A DNA stretch of 64,000 nucleotides from Balanoglossus misakiensis. Its lineage: Eukaryota > Hemichordata. Each line of letters starts with the position of its first letter. The first letter of the stretch is position 1. Positions 46,508 to 57,599 of this stretch are shown in pieces. Location: assembly GCA_040954595.2 (NCBI GenBank), contig CM082577.2, positions 16,492,001 through 16,556,000 of the forward strand, read 5' to 3'. The position numbers were made by a program, and so were the translations under genes. The notes beneath the pieces were generated by a model. The model was given only the letters and a program-made list of their open reading frames with translations, searched no databases and was not told the DNA's origin.

Positions 46508-47640
46508 ATGGAGAGCGACACTTCGTCCTGTGAAGATATACCGACTGAAGCGGAGAATCCCAGGATTTGCACTGTTACCAGAGGAGACTCGCCAGGGATG
46601 AAGGGAGCCCTTGAAACAATACACCAACGACAACAAGAAGACGCTGATCTACGGCCATTATTGGAATGGCTGGACATCGGTCAGACCCCCACTGAAAGTG
46701 TATTGGCACTACTCAGCCCCGCCGATAAACACACCTGGATAAACCGCGAGATGTATTATGTGGACCCGAAGATACCAAAACTCCGGAAGAAATCTGATGA
46801 CGAGGAAAAGGGGAAACTAGTTATCCCCAGCGAGATGATACAGGAAGTAATCGAATTCAACCACGCAATACCATCGGCAGGACACCAGAGCTTTCAACGG
46901 ACACTGGCCAGATTCAAAATGAAATACTACTGGTATCGGACGGTCGACGATGTACGCGGCTTCATAGCCACGTGCCGAGACTGCAACAAGCACAAGAAAC
47001 CGCAGCGTTACGCAAGGTGCCCTTTAACTGGATACCACGCCGGGTCACCTATCGAAAGAGTACACCTAGACTTTCTTGGGCCACTTGAACGCTCCGAGGC
47101 GACGAGCATATCTTGGTCATGGTCGAGCAATTCACCAAGTGGATTGAGTGCATCCCATTACCAACCCAAACGACAGAGGAAACCGCTACGGAAGGTGTAG
47201 AGGAATTCTTTTCCAGGTTCGGATGCCCGTTCGATTTTCACGGACAGAGGCAGCAATTTTGAACGCCGTTTATCCAATCTGTCTGTGTATTGCTCCAAAT
47301 CCACAAGGCTAGGATGACACCGTATAGGCCGTCCGCGAATGGTCAGGCCGAACGCCAGAACCGGACCCTCGTGGACGCAGTTCGTTGTTTCGTCCACGGC
47401 AAACAAAATGAGTGGGAAAAATTTCTACCGCAAATAGCCAGAGCCAAACGGACCTTTGTGAACCAAAATACACACCTTATGTTAGGGCGAAGGGCGAGAG
47501 GCCGACCTGATCTTTGGGAAGCCAACGCCAGCCCAGGACCTTGAAGAATATGTGAGCAACCTGGGGAACGCCATGAAAGAAGCCCATGAACTTGCACGGG
47601 AGAAAGTGCATATCACCCTGGAAAAAAAATGAAGAGGGAT
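46508..47640 (+). pseudogene. Ty3/Gypsy integrase, frameshifted
   Basis: The zinc-binding HHCC domain is intact (EFNHAIPSAGHQSFQ..CRDCNKHK). The core begins SPIERVHLDFLGPL (first Asp). A frameshift near 47090 leads to FTKWIECIPLPTQTTEE, another frame holds FTDRGSNFE (second Asp) near 47233-47262, and TPYRPSANGQAERQNRTL (Glu) follows at 47315-47370. All DDE residues can be found but in three frames. Upstream protease, RT and RNase H are absent: the element is 5'-truncated and abuts the DIRS-like recombinase. Confidence 0.82.
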
Positions 47641-47936
47641 TACGATTTGAAGACCCGACTCCGTTCATACGAAGTCGGGGATCCCGTTTATCTTCTGGAC
47701 CCGGCAACGATTGAGGGAAAATGCAAAAAAACTGAGCCCTCTATGGAAGGGACCAGGAATAGTGATAGCGAAATTATCGCCATATTTTTACCGGGTGAAA
47801 CTTCCTAGACACACCACCGCAACAAACCACAACAGGGACGCACAATTGCCCAGCTAGATAGTTAAGTTCAAAAGGTCGCTCGCTGCTCATAGCAGGCGAT
47901 GATCTTGATCTGCAGGGCAAAAGCCGAAAACAGACC

Positions 47937-48098
47937 TACTGCATCTGCCATGGACCAGACACTGGAGAACTTATGGTCCAGTGTGACAGCTGTTATTACT
48001 GGTTCCATGGCGCGTGCGTCGGACTCACCCCAAAACAGGCAAATTCAGCCGACCTCTTCCACTGCCCAATTTGCGAAGGGGAGACCGCTGCAGATTAA
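47937..48098 (+). pseudogene. PHD finger downstream of the Gypsy integrase
   Basis: The frame reads YCICHGPDTGELMVQCDSCY, then YWFHGACVGL and FHCPICEG, then a stop: a complete C4HC3 zinc finger, with the Trp and Met positions used by PHD fingers that bind methylated H3K4. The frame is open for about 18 codons upstream (GDDLDLQGKSRKQT), suggesting it was the C-terminal end of the pol polyprotein. It has no stop inside, unlike the integrase. Host gene capture is the alternative. Confidence 0.75.
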
Positions 48099-48199
48099 GG
48101 GAACACATGGGAAGGGAAAAAATGCCACTGGCTGGGGCTATAACTCGTTGTACAGACGAGGAACCATTAACTGTTATTTTTCTTTCTTTTTTGTTCCCA

Positions 48200-48641
48200 A
48201 GATGGATTCTGTAGCTGAGGAGCTTGAAGAGATTCGCTACCGCTGCAGCCGTGGGAAACTGTCTGTCCCCTCAGCATTATTCCCCAGTTGAGGCGGCTTG
48301 GCGTCAGCGAAGAGACGATGTTTTTGATGCTGCGCGAACATTGCCAGGTGGCAACGGTTCTCGGTGATATAGGGTGGATCACCACTGTGCGAGAGGAAGC
48401 CATGAACATGTACAGAGTGGAGAAGACCGACATACTCCTGCCCGTGCCAGCTGCCGTGGCCCAGAGGACACGTACGTTACTACCCCGCGAATTCAACCCC
48501 GGCCGCGTACGAGGAGGACTCACCACCCTGACCTCCCCAAGGGACCGCCCAACAATGACCACGGCTGATGATCCCGAAGACACGCTAAGACACTCAGTAC
48601 TCCCAACACGCCGGCGATCCTGCTTCATTGGAGAGTGCTGA
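48200..48641 (+). pseudogene. Unknown coding remnant between PHD finger and TatD-like domain
   Basis: Two abutting frames give DSVAEELEEIRYRCSRGKLS and, after a shift near 48290, RRLGVSEETMFLMLREHCQV followed by ITTVREEAMNMYRVEKTDIL. The composition is protein-like and the shift single, but the family is not recognised. It probably belongs to the same element ORF as the TatD-like domain. Confidence 0.4.
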
Positions 48642-48948
48642 GTGTACTGTTGCGGTGGGTGCCTCAGTCGCGAAGGGAGAAGTTTCGGAGGATTCGGACC
48701 AACACCGTGCGAGAGTGAGGAGAGTAGAAGTCACCCGAGGGAGCAAACCCCTGAACGGCGCCCTGAGAGGACGGAAGAATGGGAAATTACCCAGCCTCCA
48801 TCTCCTGTGCTGAGGAATATCGGGTTGAGGAGGCCCCAACTACTGTAGATGGCCTCGCTGACTCCGATGTTGGTGTCCCCTCCGACTATAGGATACGAAT
48901 CGCTGGGGGACTTCAGGCGTTCTCGGAACCGACCGCTTCCCCGACCCA

Positions 48949-49589
48949 TTGCCGGAAGAAGAGAGGTTTCCAGTGGCAATCGGCGTGAGCCCCCGAGAAA
49001 CACCCTATTTTACTGAGGACCAGCGTCGGATGGTGAGCGAGCTAGTGAGACGGCCCAACGTCGCCGCGTTGGGGGACATCGGCCTGGACAGGACGGCCGA
49101 GCCCTCATCATTGGAAGACCATGACCGAGTGTTCGGAAAGCTGCTTCGCGTTAATCCGGGACGTAAACCGATTGTGATCACCGCCCGGGGAACCCCAAAG
49201 AGCAAGTACGATTAAGAAATGGCAGCCTTGACCATGATGACCATGACGCGCCACTGCGATGAACAACATAAGGTCCACAGCAGGGATTTAGGGGACGTGA
49301 AGAGACTGTAGCGGACTGGCGTCGGTGTTTCCCGGAATCATATTTCGGGTTCTCGGCGGCGGTTCGACAGTTCGATGAGCGGCAGGTAGAAGCGTTGCAA
49401 GCCATCCCCGATGACAAGATTCTTATTGAAACGGAATCGCCCTGGGAACGTACGTGGGAGGCGCAGCGCATCAACACCCCAGCCTTCTTTGGAGATGTGG
49501 CACTGGAGGTGGCTAGGCTCCGAGGAATATCGACCCGACAACTGTTGGTGCAGACGATGGAGAACGCTTGTCGCCTGTACGGGCTATAG
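48949..49589 (+). pseudogene. Decayed TatD-like metal-dependent hydrolase domain
   Basis: The first frame reads FPVAIGVSPRETPYFTEDQR, NVAALGDIGLDRT (TatD has GEIGLDY here), RVFGKLLRVNPGRKPIVITA. The second frame, after a break of ~180 bp, reads DDKILIETESPWER, INTPAFFGDVALEVARLRGI, TMENACRLYGL (TatD has ..ILLETDSP..., ..N..RLF). The family is TatD/TATDN nucleases. The usual HCR has become TAR and frames are broken. TatD-type domains next to a retroelement integrase point to an element-encoded accessory protein. Confidence 0.7.
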
Positions 49590-49821
49590 GCAACACGGCC
49601 AGCGGAACTACAAACTGCCAAGGGATGTGAAGTCCGTCATCGACAGAGGAGCACATGCATAAAAATCTGCCCTGGCGGAGACGCATGCAACACGACAAGA
49701 AACCCAATCAGGATTAGACGGTTTACTGCGTCGGACGGACAGTTCCAGGGAACTCCACAGCAGATTTCCCACCACCCGACATACAGCGGATGGGTAGGAC
49801 TTCCTAAAAAGAAAAGAAAGA

Positions 49822-51089
49822 TTAAAGCTGCAAGCAGCGTTGGGGGGGCACAAGCGGTTCCCATGGTGACCAGCAAATTCCACGGCTGTATCTGCTGGGG
49901 ATACCGAGACATGGGAAAGTAGGTCAAAGGTCACCTGAGGTCACCCCAAATTTGGGCAAAAAAATTGGACCCCATACTAGTCTAGATCCAACAAAAAACC
50001 AGACCCCTAGCCCTATTGGTTCGCCTGCAATTAGGTATGCACATAATTAATGAGGTCTTGTGTAAGACTCCATTATGTGCTCAATACCAATAACAGCCAG
50101 GGCTCTAACTGCTCTGGATGCTGAGATATGGGAAAGTAGATCAAAGGTCACCCAAGGTCACCCAAAATTAGGGCATAAAATTTTGACCCCAGACTGGGCC
50201 ATGTCCAACCAATACCAGACCTCTAGCCCTATTGGGTAGCATGGAATTAGATATGCAGAAATAGGTCAAAGGTCATTGCCAAAATTACCAAAATATTTGT
50301 GTCATGTCCTGGCAGCATTGGTACCCATGTCCACAAAATTCATGAATGTGGTGCTTTTACAAGAGGAGGTATGGGGAATATGCATATATAATTAGTTCTT
50401 TTAAAACTGGGTCAAAGGTCATGTGAAAATTGCCACGAAAAATTGTGACAACTTCCGGTCATATGATGACTCATATCCAAAAAAAGAATTTCCGTGCTGT
50501 CAACATTTTGGCTACAAAACGGAATTATCACTTTTCAATGGTTTTCCGAAAATCCAACATGGCCGCCATAATGATCGACCAATCACAGTGCGCTTCGCAA
50601 ACTTGATAGACATAGGTTAGGTGACCACATATCCCAAATCCCGAGAATCGGTAACCGCTGGTTCTGGAGAAGAAGATTTTTAAAGTTTTAAGTATTTTTT
50701 AAGAAAAACAATTGTAGCAAAAAAACTTTATGTGTGACGTCATGATTTCAAGGGGGTAAAATGATGGACAGAAGGTAGGCTACCTGCACACCAAATTTGA
50801 ACTCGATCGGCCTTGTAGTTTTTGAGAAGGACTCATTTAACGGTTTTCAGGAAATCCAATATGGCCGCCAGGTCACATGACTAATTAAATATTCACGGGC
50901 CACTGCACATCTACTCATTGGCCCCTACCACCCTACCAAGTTTCAGCCCCCTAGGTGCTGCGGTTTTCCAGATCTACCTGGCCGAATTTCTCGGAAGAAG
51001 AAGAAGAAGAAGAATAATAATAATAATAAAGAAAAATTCCAACAATAACAATGGGGGCACAAGCCGCCTGAGGGCGCTTGTGCCCCCAA
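49822..51089 (+). mobile_element. Helentron-like element, copy 3 (1268 bp)
   Basis: 5' TTAAAGCTGCAAGCAGC, motif GGGGGCACAAGC at 49844-49855, 3' hairpin 51053-51087 (GGGGGCACAAG.. with one bulge) then AA (the CTAA reads CCAA). It carries AGGTCAAAGGTCA at 49921-49933 and degenerate copies near 50137, 50265 and 50411, plus ATGGCCGCCATAATG. It interrupts the region downstream of the TatD-like remnant. Confidence 0.82.
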
Positions 51090-51091
51090 AA

Positions 51092-52146
51092 AGAAGGACG
51101 AGTGTAGTGGAACTGCATTCTGGTCCGCAGTTGACTGAAAGCCGAAGTTGGTTGCCCAGGGCGACAGCCAGCCGAGACTGGGGAGGGCGGAGCATTGGGA
51201 CCTGACTGACAGGGGCGGCACCAATCAACGAGGCCGGCCGCAGCGTGGGCAGAACTGGGGACCATGCCGTCTGGACGGGCTGAGAGCTGATCAGATGAAC
51301 TGAAACCGACCCCAAAGTAACATGTAAGTAATATCCTTGCATTAGAGATAACCTTCTACTGATAAATTGTGCTACCGCTGAAAGGTCATCTGCTTTTGTA
51401 AAGGCAGTCATCGGTCGCCCGTGTAGGTACTATACACACGGTCGGCGCGTTATATTCACGAGGAGCATCCCCCCCCCCCCACCACACACACACAGGGCGA
51501 GTATTGCTTTAATACATCGGCTTCCTAAAGAGAGAAAGAGGGGGGGGGGGATGAGAGAGAGCGAGAGAGAGAAAATTATACCACTCTCTTACGATGCTTT
51601 ATTTGTTTATTTGCTGTTTGAAGTTTCGAAGTACTTTCCCCAGGCCGGCTTCCATCCCATGCTGAAGTATACGACGGAAACAAGGTCAACTGACCTCAAC
51701 TGTGTCATGTTGCCATTGCGACAAACTTATGCCAGGGTAAGAAGCTAGCAGCCATGTGTTTCTACCCTACTGACAGCCGATCGACAGGATAAAATGTTGC
51801 AGCTTTGGCCGCGTTCATCACCCTGGACAGTCTGTGTTTTTTCCACGTCCAGCAGAAGAACAATAGCTCTGTGGTATGCTTCGACCAAGAAAAACTTCAT
51901 GCACCACCATGAAACAGGTGCCAACCCCGACAAATTACGAAACTGACAGGGAACAGCGTACGGTGTGTATTGGTTGCCCAGAAGTTTATCAACATGCGTG
52001 CACAGCCGACAACTCAGTACGCCAAAAAAGCAAGAATTTGAAGAAAACAGTATGTGATAAAAAGCCTTCCGTATACTGACGCTCCGTGGGGACGGGGACG
52101 ATGCCAAGGAGAGTCAACGGGCTAGCGACGAAACAGCGCTGCAGAC
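51092..52146. other. Non-coding or decayed region 3' of Helentron-like copy 3
   Basis: Short ORFs only; one (about 51551-51748, + strand) ends at a GTAAGA-like donor, but I cannot connect it to any recognised exon. A C-run, CA repeat and G-run lie at 51471-51549. Confidence 0.35.
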
Positions 52147-52533
52147 GTGAGTGAAACGTCTCCTTTGTGTTTGGAAGATGAGAATGGAATGGAGGGGGTC
52201 GATCCTTTGGCTAATCTATATTCAACAGATTGCCCCTTGTTTACTGTTGAGAAAGCGGACGCCGCAGGTGCAGGTGAATCGAGCCTGCTGAATGAATGGC
52301 GACTCATCTCACTGGAAGGTGACCGCCGATACGACCCGAGGTTGACAGTCCCTGGACGAATTGGTGGGCTTGTGCGATTTCCATCAGAGTCTCTTCTGAC
52401 CCTGTCAGCCGATTTCGTCGATCAAAGAGTGGAGACATACTCTACTCGTTGGTTCAGCGGAGACCAGCCAACGTGGTCACTCAGCGCGTATACATACCAC
52501 ATGCGTGGAATTGATTTCGTCACCGGAGAGTGA
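52147..52533 (+). CDS. Hypothetical protein or element remnant (128 aa)
   Basis: An open frame with balanced composition (..PLCLEDENGMEGVDPLANLY, DPRLTVPGRIGGLVRFPSES, LSADFVDQRVETYSTRW) and a stop at 52531. The first codon used is GTG-type, so the start is uncertain. I do not recognise the family. It follows the Gypsy/TatD remnants in the same orientation, so it may be a further part of that element. Confidence 0.35.
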   Translation: MSETSPLCLEDENGMEGVDPLANLYSTDCPLFTVEKADAAGAGESSLLNEWRLISLEGDRRYDPRLTVPGRIGGLVRFPSESLLTLSADFVDQRVETYSTRWFSGDQPTWSLSAYTYHMRGIDFVTGE

Positions 52534-53504
52534 AACAAAAGTTCAGCAGGAGCGAGAGCTTAACCCGACTGAAGGTGCCAGAGGTAAGCCAGCAAATGTG
52601 AAGACCCCAAAAAGAAAATTAGACTTTGACGATACGTTTATTGTAGAAAGGACAAAAACGACTGTGGTGTAAATGCGAACGCAATTTATATTGGACTTTA
52701 GTTTTTCGAATATTGCGGGAAAACATGGAACATTCGTTGGATACAGAAATTTAACATTTTTGCGTGAACATGTAGTTTTGCATTTACTTGTATGGCTGCA
52801 TTTAGATTAATGATATTCTCTGAATTTTGAATTCGCTTTGACTTTGGATTGAACCTCAAAGTCCTTGTGGGGGAGGGGGGCGCTATGTGACCGAATGGTC
52901 GGTCACCACGGTGACATGACTTTTGATTGACAAGGCCGTCTGCCTCCACGTGGCAGACATGAATTTCTTTGGTTTACCCAACGTAAAGTTAGCAACAGCC
53001 TCAGCTTCATCCTCAATTTCGTGTGACCTTTCAAGCTGAGGTTGAAGATGAGGCTGAAAGGTTACCTCAGCTCCGAAGATTAACAATCTGTCATCGGCGA
53101 TTTGTTAACTTGAAGATAATATTTAAATATTATCATACATGCAACGCCTGTATTTGCCACTCTTTATTATTCTCACAGGGAAGATATCAGCCGTAAATAT
53201 CTTGCGCGTCTCAAACTATTTTTGAGAACGCACTGAAATCATCGCAAAGTATACAAATGTTGACCATAAGGGTAAGAGCATACGTCTGAAACCTGAGGGA
53301 CTGAGTCACCCCCATCCCCCAAATGCTGGGGTGACTTACAGTTCCGAGGGGTGAAAGACATGCTGTTGCCCGAAAAGCCAGTCAACATGTGTTTTGTAAC
53401 ACATCTCATCCGCAGCCATGCATAATACCTTACTATACACAACGTGTATGGTGAAATTTCGTTCCCCTCGGCGCAGACGACATCTTTGTTACTTTCCGTT
53501 TCGC

Positions 53505-53580
53505 GCATGCGCAACTCGTCAAAATACGGACATCACTCGAATACGACGCGTTATCAATCAAACTTAGTGTAATAACCCCT
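53505..53580. repeat. Half copy of the palindromic MITE at 7187-7329
   Basis: Shares GCGCAACTCGTCAAAATA, GAATACGACGCGTTAT and GTGTAATAACCCCT with the right half of the 7187 element; the left half is not found. Confidence 0.7.
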
Positions 53581-53599
53581 AAATATCATTTCTCTCACT

Positions 53600-55130
53600 G
53601 ACTTGGATAGATGTAAATACGGATACGGCTTCTGGTTTTTAAATGCTTTATAGTAGGGAATAAGGAACACCTGAGGGTAAATTGCTTCGAGGTCAAAGTT
53701 CATGGCAAATGTCAATAAAAACATCAAAATCATCGTAAATTTCGGATATCTGAAGTGATCTAAAGTTGGTTCCAAAAGTATTGTTGTATTGGACCTGATG
53801 TTCGTGTGGACTGTGGGTCGATAAGCCCATGGATAGTACCACTCTCTCGAATGGTGCTACACTAACCTATTTTATTGGTAAATAGATAGAAAATATACCA
53901 GTTCTTCGACCCAGAAAGGAGGGAGTGTTACATTACAAATATTAATAAAAGTAACATTCATTGTCTGTTGTATTATTTGAACACAATTACCTTTATTAAA
54001 GGATCCACATCGTCTCATGCACATTCACGTAATGTCGGGGCTGCAAGCAAGATCCACGATGCCTGCGGCTTTCCTCGTTCCATAACATTCAAAAGGGGGA
54101 CGTTGTACAAGTTGTGAGGCGCTTTGGTGCGCTTCGTCGTCTTGTATGGAGGAGGTGTGCTCTGTAACGGCGATCGGTGCACGAGTCAGACGGCGCAACA
54201 GATTGGTTATAAATTGCCAGCTCAGGCTAGTATTGGGAGTGAGCACGGCTGCTGTGGTGGGAGGCATCGGCTGTAAGACACAAAGTCGAGCTTGCCCGAC
54301 AGAGCTGGGTTTCCACAAATCTTGTGTATTTTTAATATTCACACTTCGGATTCGTTTAGTGGCAAACCGCCCACAATTGAACAGTTCACTTGGAAAGTTT
54401 CATGTATTTCTGACGGTGCGCCTGTATTTGTGGTACTGTTTTATGATGTAATGTACTTGTATGCCCCTGTAGATCATAACGAACACGTGAGAAAATTGCT
54501 CAACGGCCCCCACTACAGACGGCCCGAAACAAAGTCGACCTCTCTACGAACTGAAAGCACCCTCTGGCCAGGCAAAACTAATCCCGATGATTGTGACAAG
54601 ATAAGCTAATCTTTAGTCCCCATTCACATTGTGGTTTGCACAGTCGTGGCCAAAATCATCTCGCCAACCTTTGACTTTATAAAGCAGAACCATGTTCGTC
54701 CTCTTCTGGTTGTTTTTACGATTTTTGCGATTTAGACGGGCCAATGTGACCCGTCAATCGTTTTTAAACGAGGTAAACGATATACAAGAGTTAACTTGTG
54801 ATCAGCCCCCAAGGCGAAACTGTTGTTGTGGTCACCAGCAGCGTGGGGGAGATTCTGCGGTCAAGAATACGCTTGGTCTTTCTAACAATAATAGCCGCAA
54901 ATATGCCATGGGTGAATACGGTCGATCGGAGAGTATGGTACAACCTAACAAGTGACCTATCGGTCAAAAGAGCTCTGCTGACTTTAACATTGTAACCTGG
55001 GCGATGATATGAATACCCTAGGTTTTAATTCATAACAATTGTATTCTATTGAACAAAACCAAACATACATGTAGACATCACAAGTATTTATCCAAATTCA
55101 GCTTGATTCATTGCGCTAAAGAAAGAAAGA
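53600..55130. other. Stretch with short unassigned ORFs
   Basis: Overlapping frames at 54146-54609 and 54692-54955 have no recognisable domain or splice context. No feature is supported. Confidence 0.35.
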
Positions 55131-55504
55131 ATTGAATCCTAAAGAACAACATCAAAAGGAAGCACCAAGGTTCTAATTAGTATATTCATGACCCCATCAA
55201 AATTCCAATTAACAAAATCAGGTAGGGACACCATAACACACATTCCTACCAAATTTCAGCTCCATTGTACATGTAGTTAGGGAGAAGAAGATTTGCTACC
55301 AAAAATTCTATTTTTACATCTTATTTGCATATTTATGACCCCATCATATCCAAATTAACAAAATCACGTAGGGGCACCATAACACACATTCCTACCAAAT
55401 TTCAGCTCCATTGTACAAGTAATTGTGGAGAAGAAGATATTTACCAAAACTTCTATTTTTAGATCTAATTTGCATCTTCATGACCCATCAAATCCAAATT
55501 AACA

Positions 55505-56976
55505 TTAAAGCTGCAAGCAGCATTGTTGGGGTCCAAGCGCTGATCCGGTATTATATATGCACAGTATGAATGAGAAGAAACAGAATGCTCTATCGGGCGT
55601 TTTATCTCATGACATAACAAGGACGTATTTATTTTTGCTGCTGAAATAGAGAAAAGTAGGTCAAAGGTCACCTGAGGTCACCCAACATCTGGGCAAAATT
55701 TTTTGACCCATACTGGTCCATGTCCAATAAAAACCAATACTCTAACTCTATTGGTTCGTGTGTAATTAGGTATGTGCATATTTAATGAGGTCAGCAGGTG
55801 TCACAGGTGACCCAAAAATGTGGCTTTACATTTTGGTCCCATCCTGCCAAATGGCAAGGCTGTATCTGCTCTGGATGCTGAGATATGCGAAAGTAGGTCA
55901 AAGGTCACCAGAGGTCACCCAACATTTGGGCAAAAATTTTTGATCCCATACTGGTCCATGTCCAACAAAAACCGAACCTCTAGCTCTATTGGTTCGCCTG
56001 TAATTAGCTAAGCACATGATTAATGAGGTCAGCAGAGGTCAAAGGGGTCATGGAAAGTAGTAAAATATTTTGATCACACACTAATCCACATGCATCAAAA
56101 ACCAAACGTCTAGCCCTATTGGTTAGCCTGGAATTAGATATGCAGAAATAATAACATGTGAAAGGTAGGTCAAAGGTCATGTGAAAAATCGCCAAAAAAT
56201 TGTAACATATTTTAGTCACATGACGATTGATATCCATAAACAGAATTTGTATGCTATCAATTTTTAGACTAGAAAAAGGAATGTCAATTTTTCATTGCTT
56301 TTTACAAAATCCAATATGGCTGCCATAATCTTCGACCAATCACAATGCTCTTTGCAAACTTGATAGACATTAGTGTACTGACCATACTCCCCGAATCTTG
56401 CGACTCAGTTATCGCTCGTTCTGGAGAAGAAGATTTTTGGAGTTTTACTATGGTTTTTCGAAAATCCAATATGGCCGCCATAATCTTCGACCAATCACAA
56501 TGATCTTCGCAAACTTGAAAGACATCACTTAGGTGACCACATACCCCAAACCGCGTGACTGGGTTATTGCCGGTTCTGGAGAAAAAGATTTTTGAAATTT
56601 TGACCAGATTTCAGAAAAACAACTGTAGCAAAAAAACTGCAACATTGACAGCAAAATATCCAATTACAAAAATGATGGGCAGAAGGTAAACTACCAGCAT
56701 GCCAAATCTGAAGTCAATCTGACTTGTAGTTTCTGAGATCTGAGATTTGAATTTTTTCAGAAAATCCAATATGGCCACCATGTCACGTGACTAATTAAAA
56801 ATTCATGGGTTCAATGCACGACTACTCATCGACCTTGACCACTGTAGCAAGTTTGAGAACTGTACCTGCAGCAGTGTCTGAGATCTAGAGCGACAAAGAA
56901 ATGAACCTAGAATAAAGAAAGAAAAACCCCAACAAAACCAATAGGGGTCCAAGCGCTGCAGCGCTTGGACCCCTAA
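55505..56976 (+). mobile_element. Helentron-like element, copy 4 (1472 bp)
   Basis: 5' TTAAAGCTGCAAGCAGC, motif GGGGTCCAAGCGC at 55528-55540, 3' perfect palindrome 56944-56973 (GGGGTCCAAGCGCTG plus complement) then TAA. The flanks AAATTAACA and AAATCAGG rejoin to the AATTAACAAAATCAGG seen intact at about 55210, proving precise insertion with no duplication. AGGTCAAAGGTCA at 55658, 55895 and near 56166. Confidence 0.86.
55658..55680 (+). promoter_or_regulatory. AGGTCA triple repeat (DR1 + DR4) in Helentron-like copy 4
   Basis: Three perfect AGGTCA half-sites spaced 1 and 4 bp, repeated at 55895-55917; same arrangement as in copy 2 and in copy 3 at 49921. Confidence 0.6.
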
Positions 56977-57488
56977 AAATCAGGTAAGGGCATAATAACA
57001 CACATTCCAACCAACTAAATATACCAAGTAGTTTTAAAGAAGAAGATTTAAATACCAAAAGTTGATGGACGACGGACAACGGACAACGGACGGACACTTA
57101 TCAACCTACTGCTACAGCTCGGCTGACACAAGTGACAGCAGAGCTAAAAAACACAATTTCTTCCGCTCGCGTATGTTAACACAAGGGTCAGCAAGGGCAC
57201 CATCTGTCGACAAGACAGAATATGTCAATCGAGCGCTAGAAACAGTTGTAACCACACCAGCCAATCAGTTAATGTAATTCATGTTCAAGACAGGCAAATA
57301 AAATGAGAAAATTACGAGAAACCCTCCAAAAATATCACGTGACAAAAAGTTGCATTTTTGGGGTCGAAAATGATATTCTTAAAAGGAGGCCAAAAATCCA
57401 ACGCTAGATGGGTCAATAAATCATTGTATCAAATTTCATGCCTTTAACCCAAAGTGCACGATTTCAAAGTATGAATATATGTTTCTGG

Positions 57489-57503
57489 CCACTAGAGGGC
57501 GCT
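57489..57503 (+). promoter_or_regulatory. CTCF-type motif
   Basis: CCACTAGAGGGCGCT matches the CTCF core consensus (CCASYAGRKGGCRS). One isolated match in repeat-rich DNA; occupancy is unknown. Confidence 0.4.
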
Positions 57504-57599
57504 GTCATTTTGGATGTTGGAAAATGTCCGCCATGAGTCAATGCATAACTACCAAATTTAATGCTTTTAACCTAAAGTGCACAATTTTTTTGGTTAACC

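Larger units (their letters stand above)
55160..57095 (+). repeat. Second repeat family with ~140-bp tandem units, host of Helentron-like copy 4
   Basis: Units containing CCAAATTAACAAAATCACGTAGG, CACACATTCCTACCAAATTT and GGAGAAGAAGAT repeat at about 55205, 55345 and, after copy 4, 56977. The family ends in GATGGACGACGGACAACGGA with GGAC/GGACAAC repeats. No ORF is present. Confidence 0.6.

Noticed and set aside
50943-51265. ORFs with long Leu/Ile/Phe or Ser runs on the minus strand
   Set aside because: They arise from the GAA/AAT repeats near the 3' end of Helentron-like copy 3.
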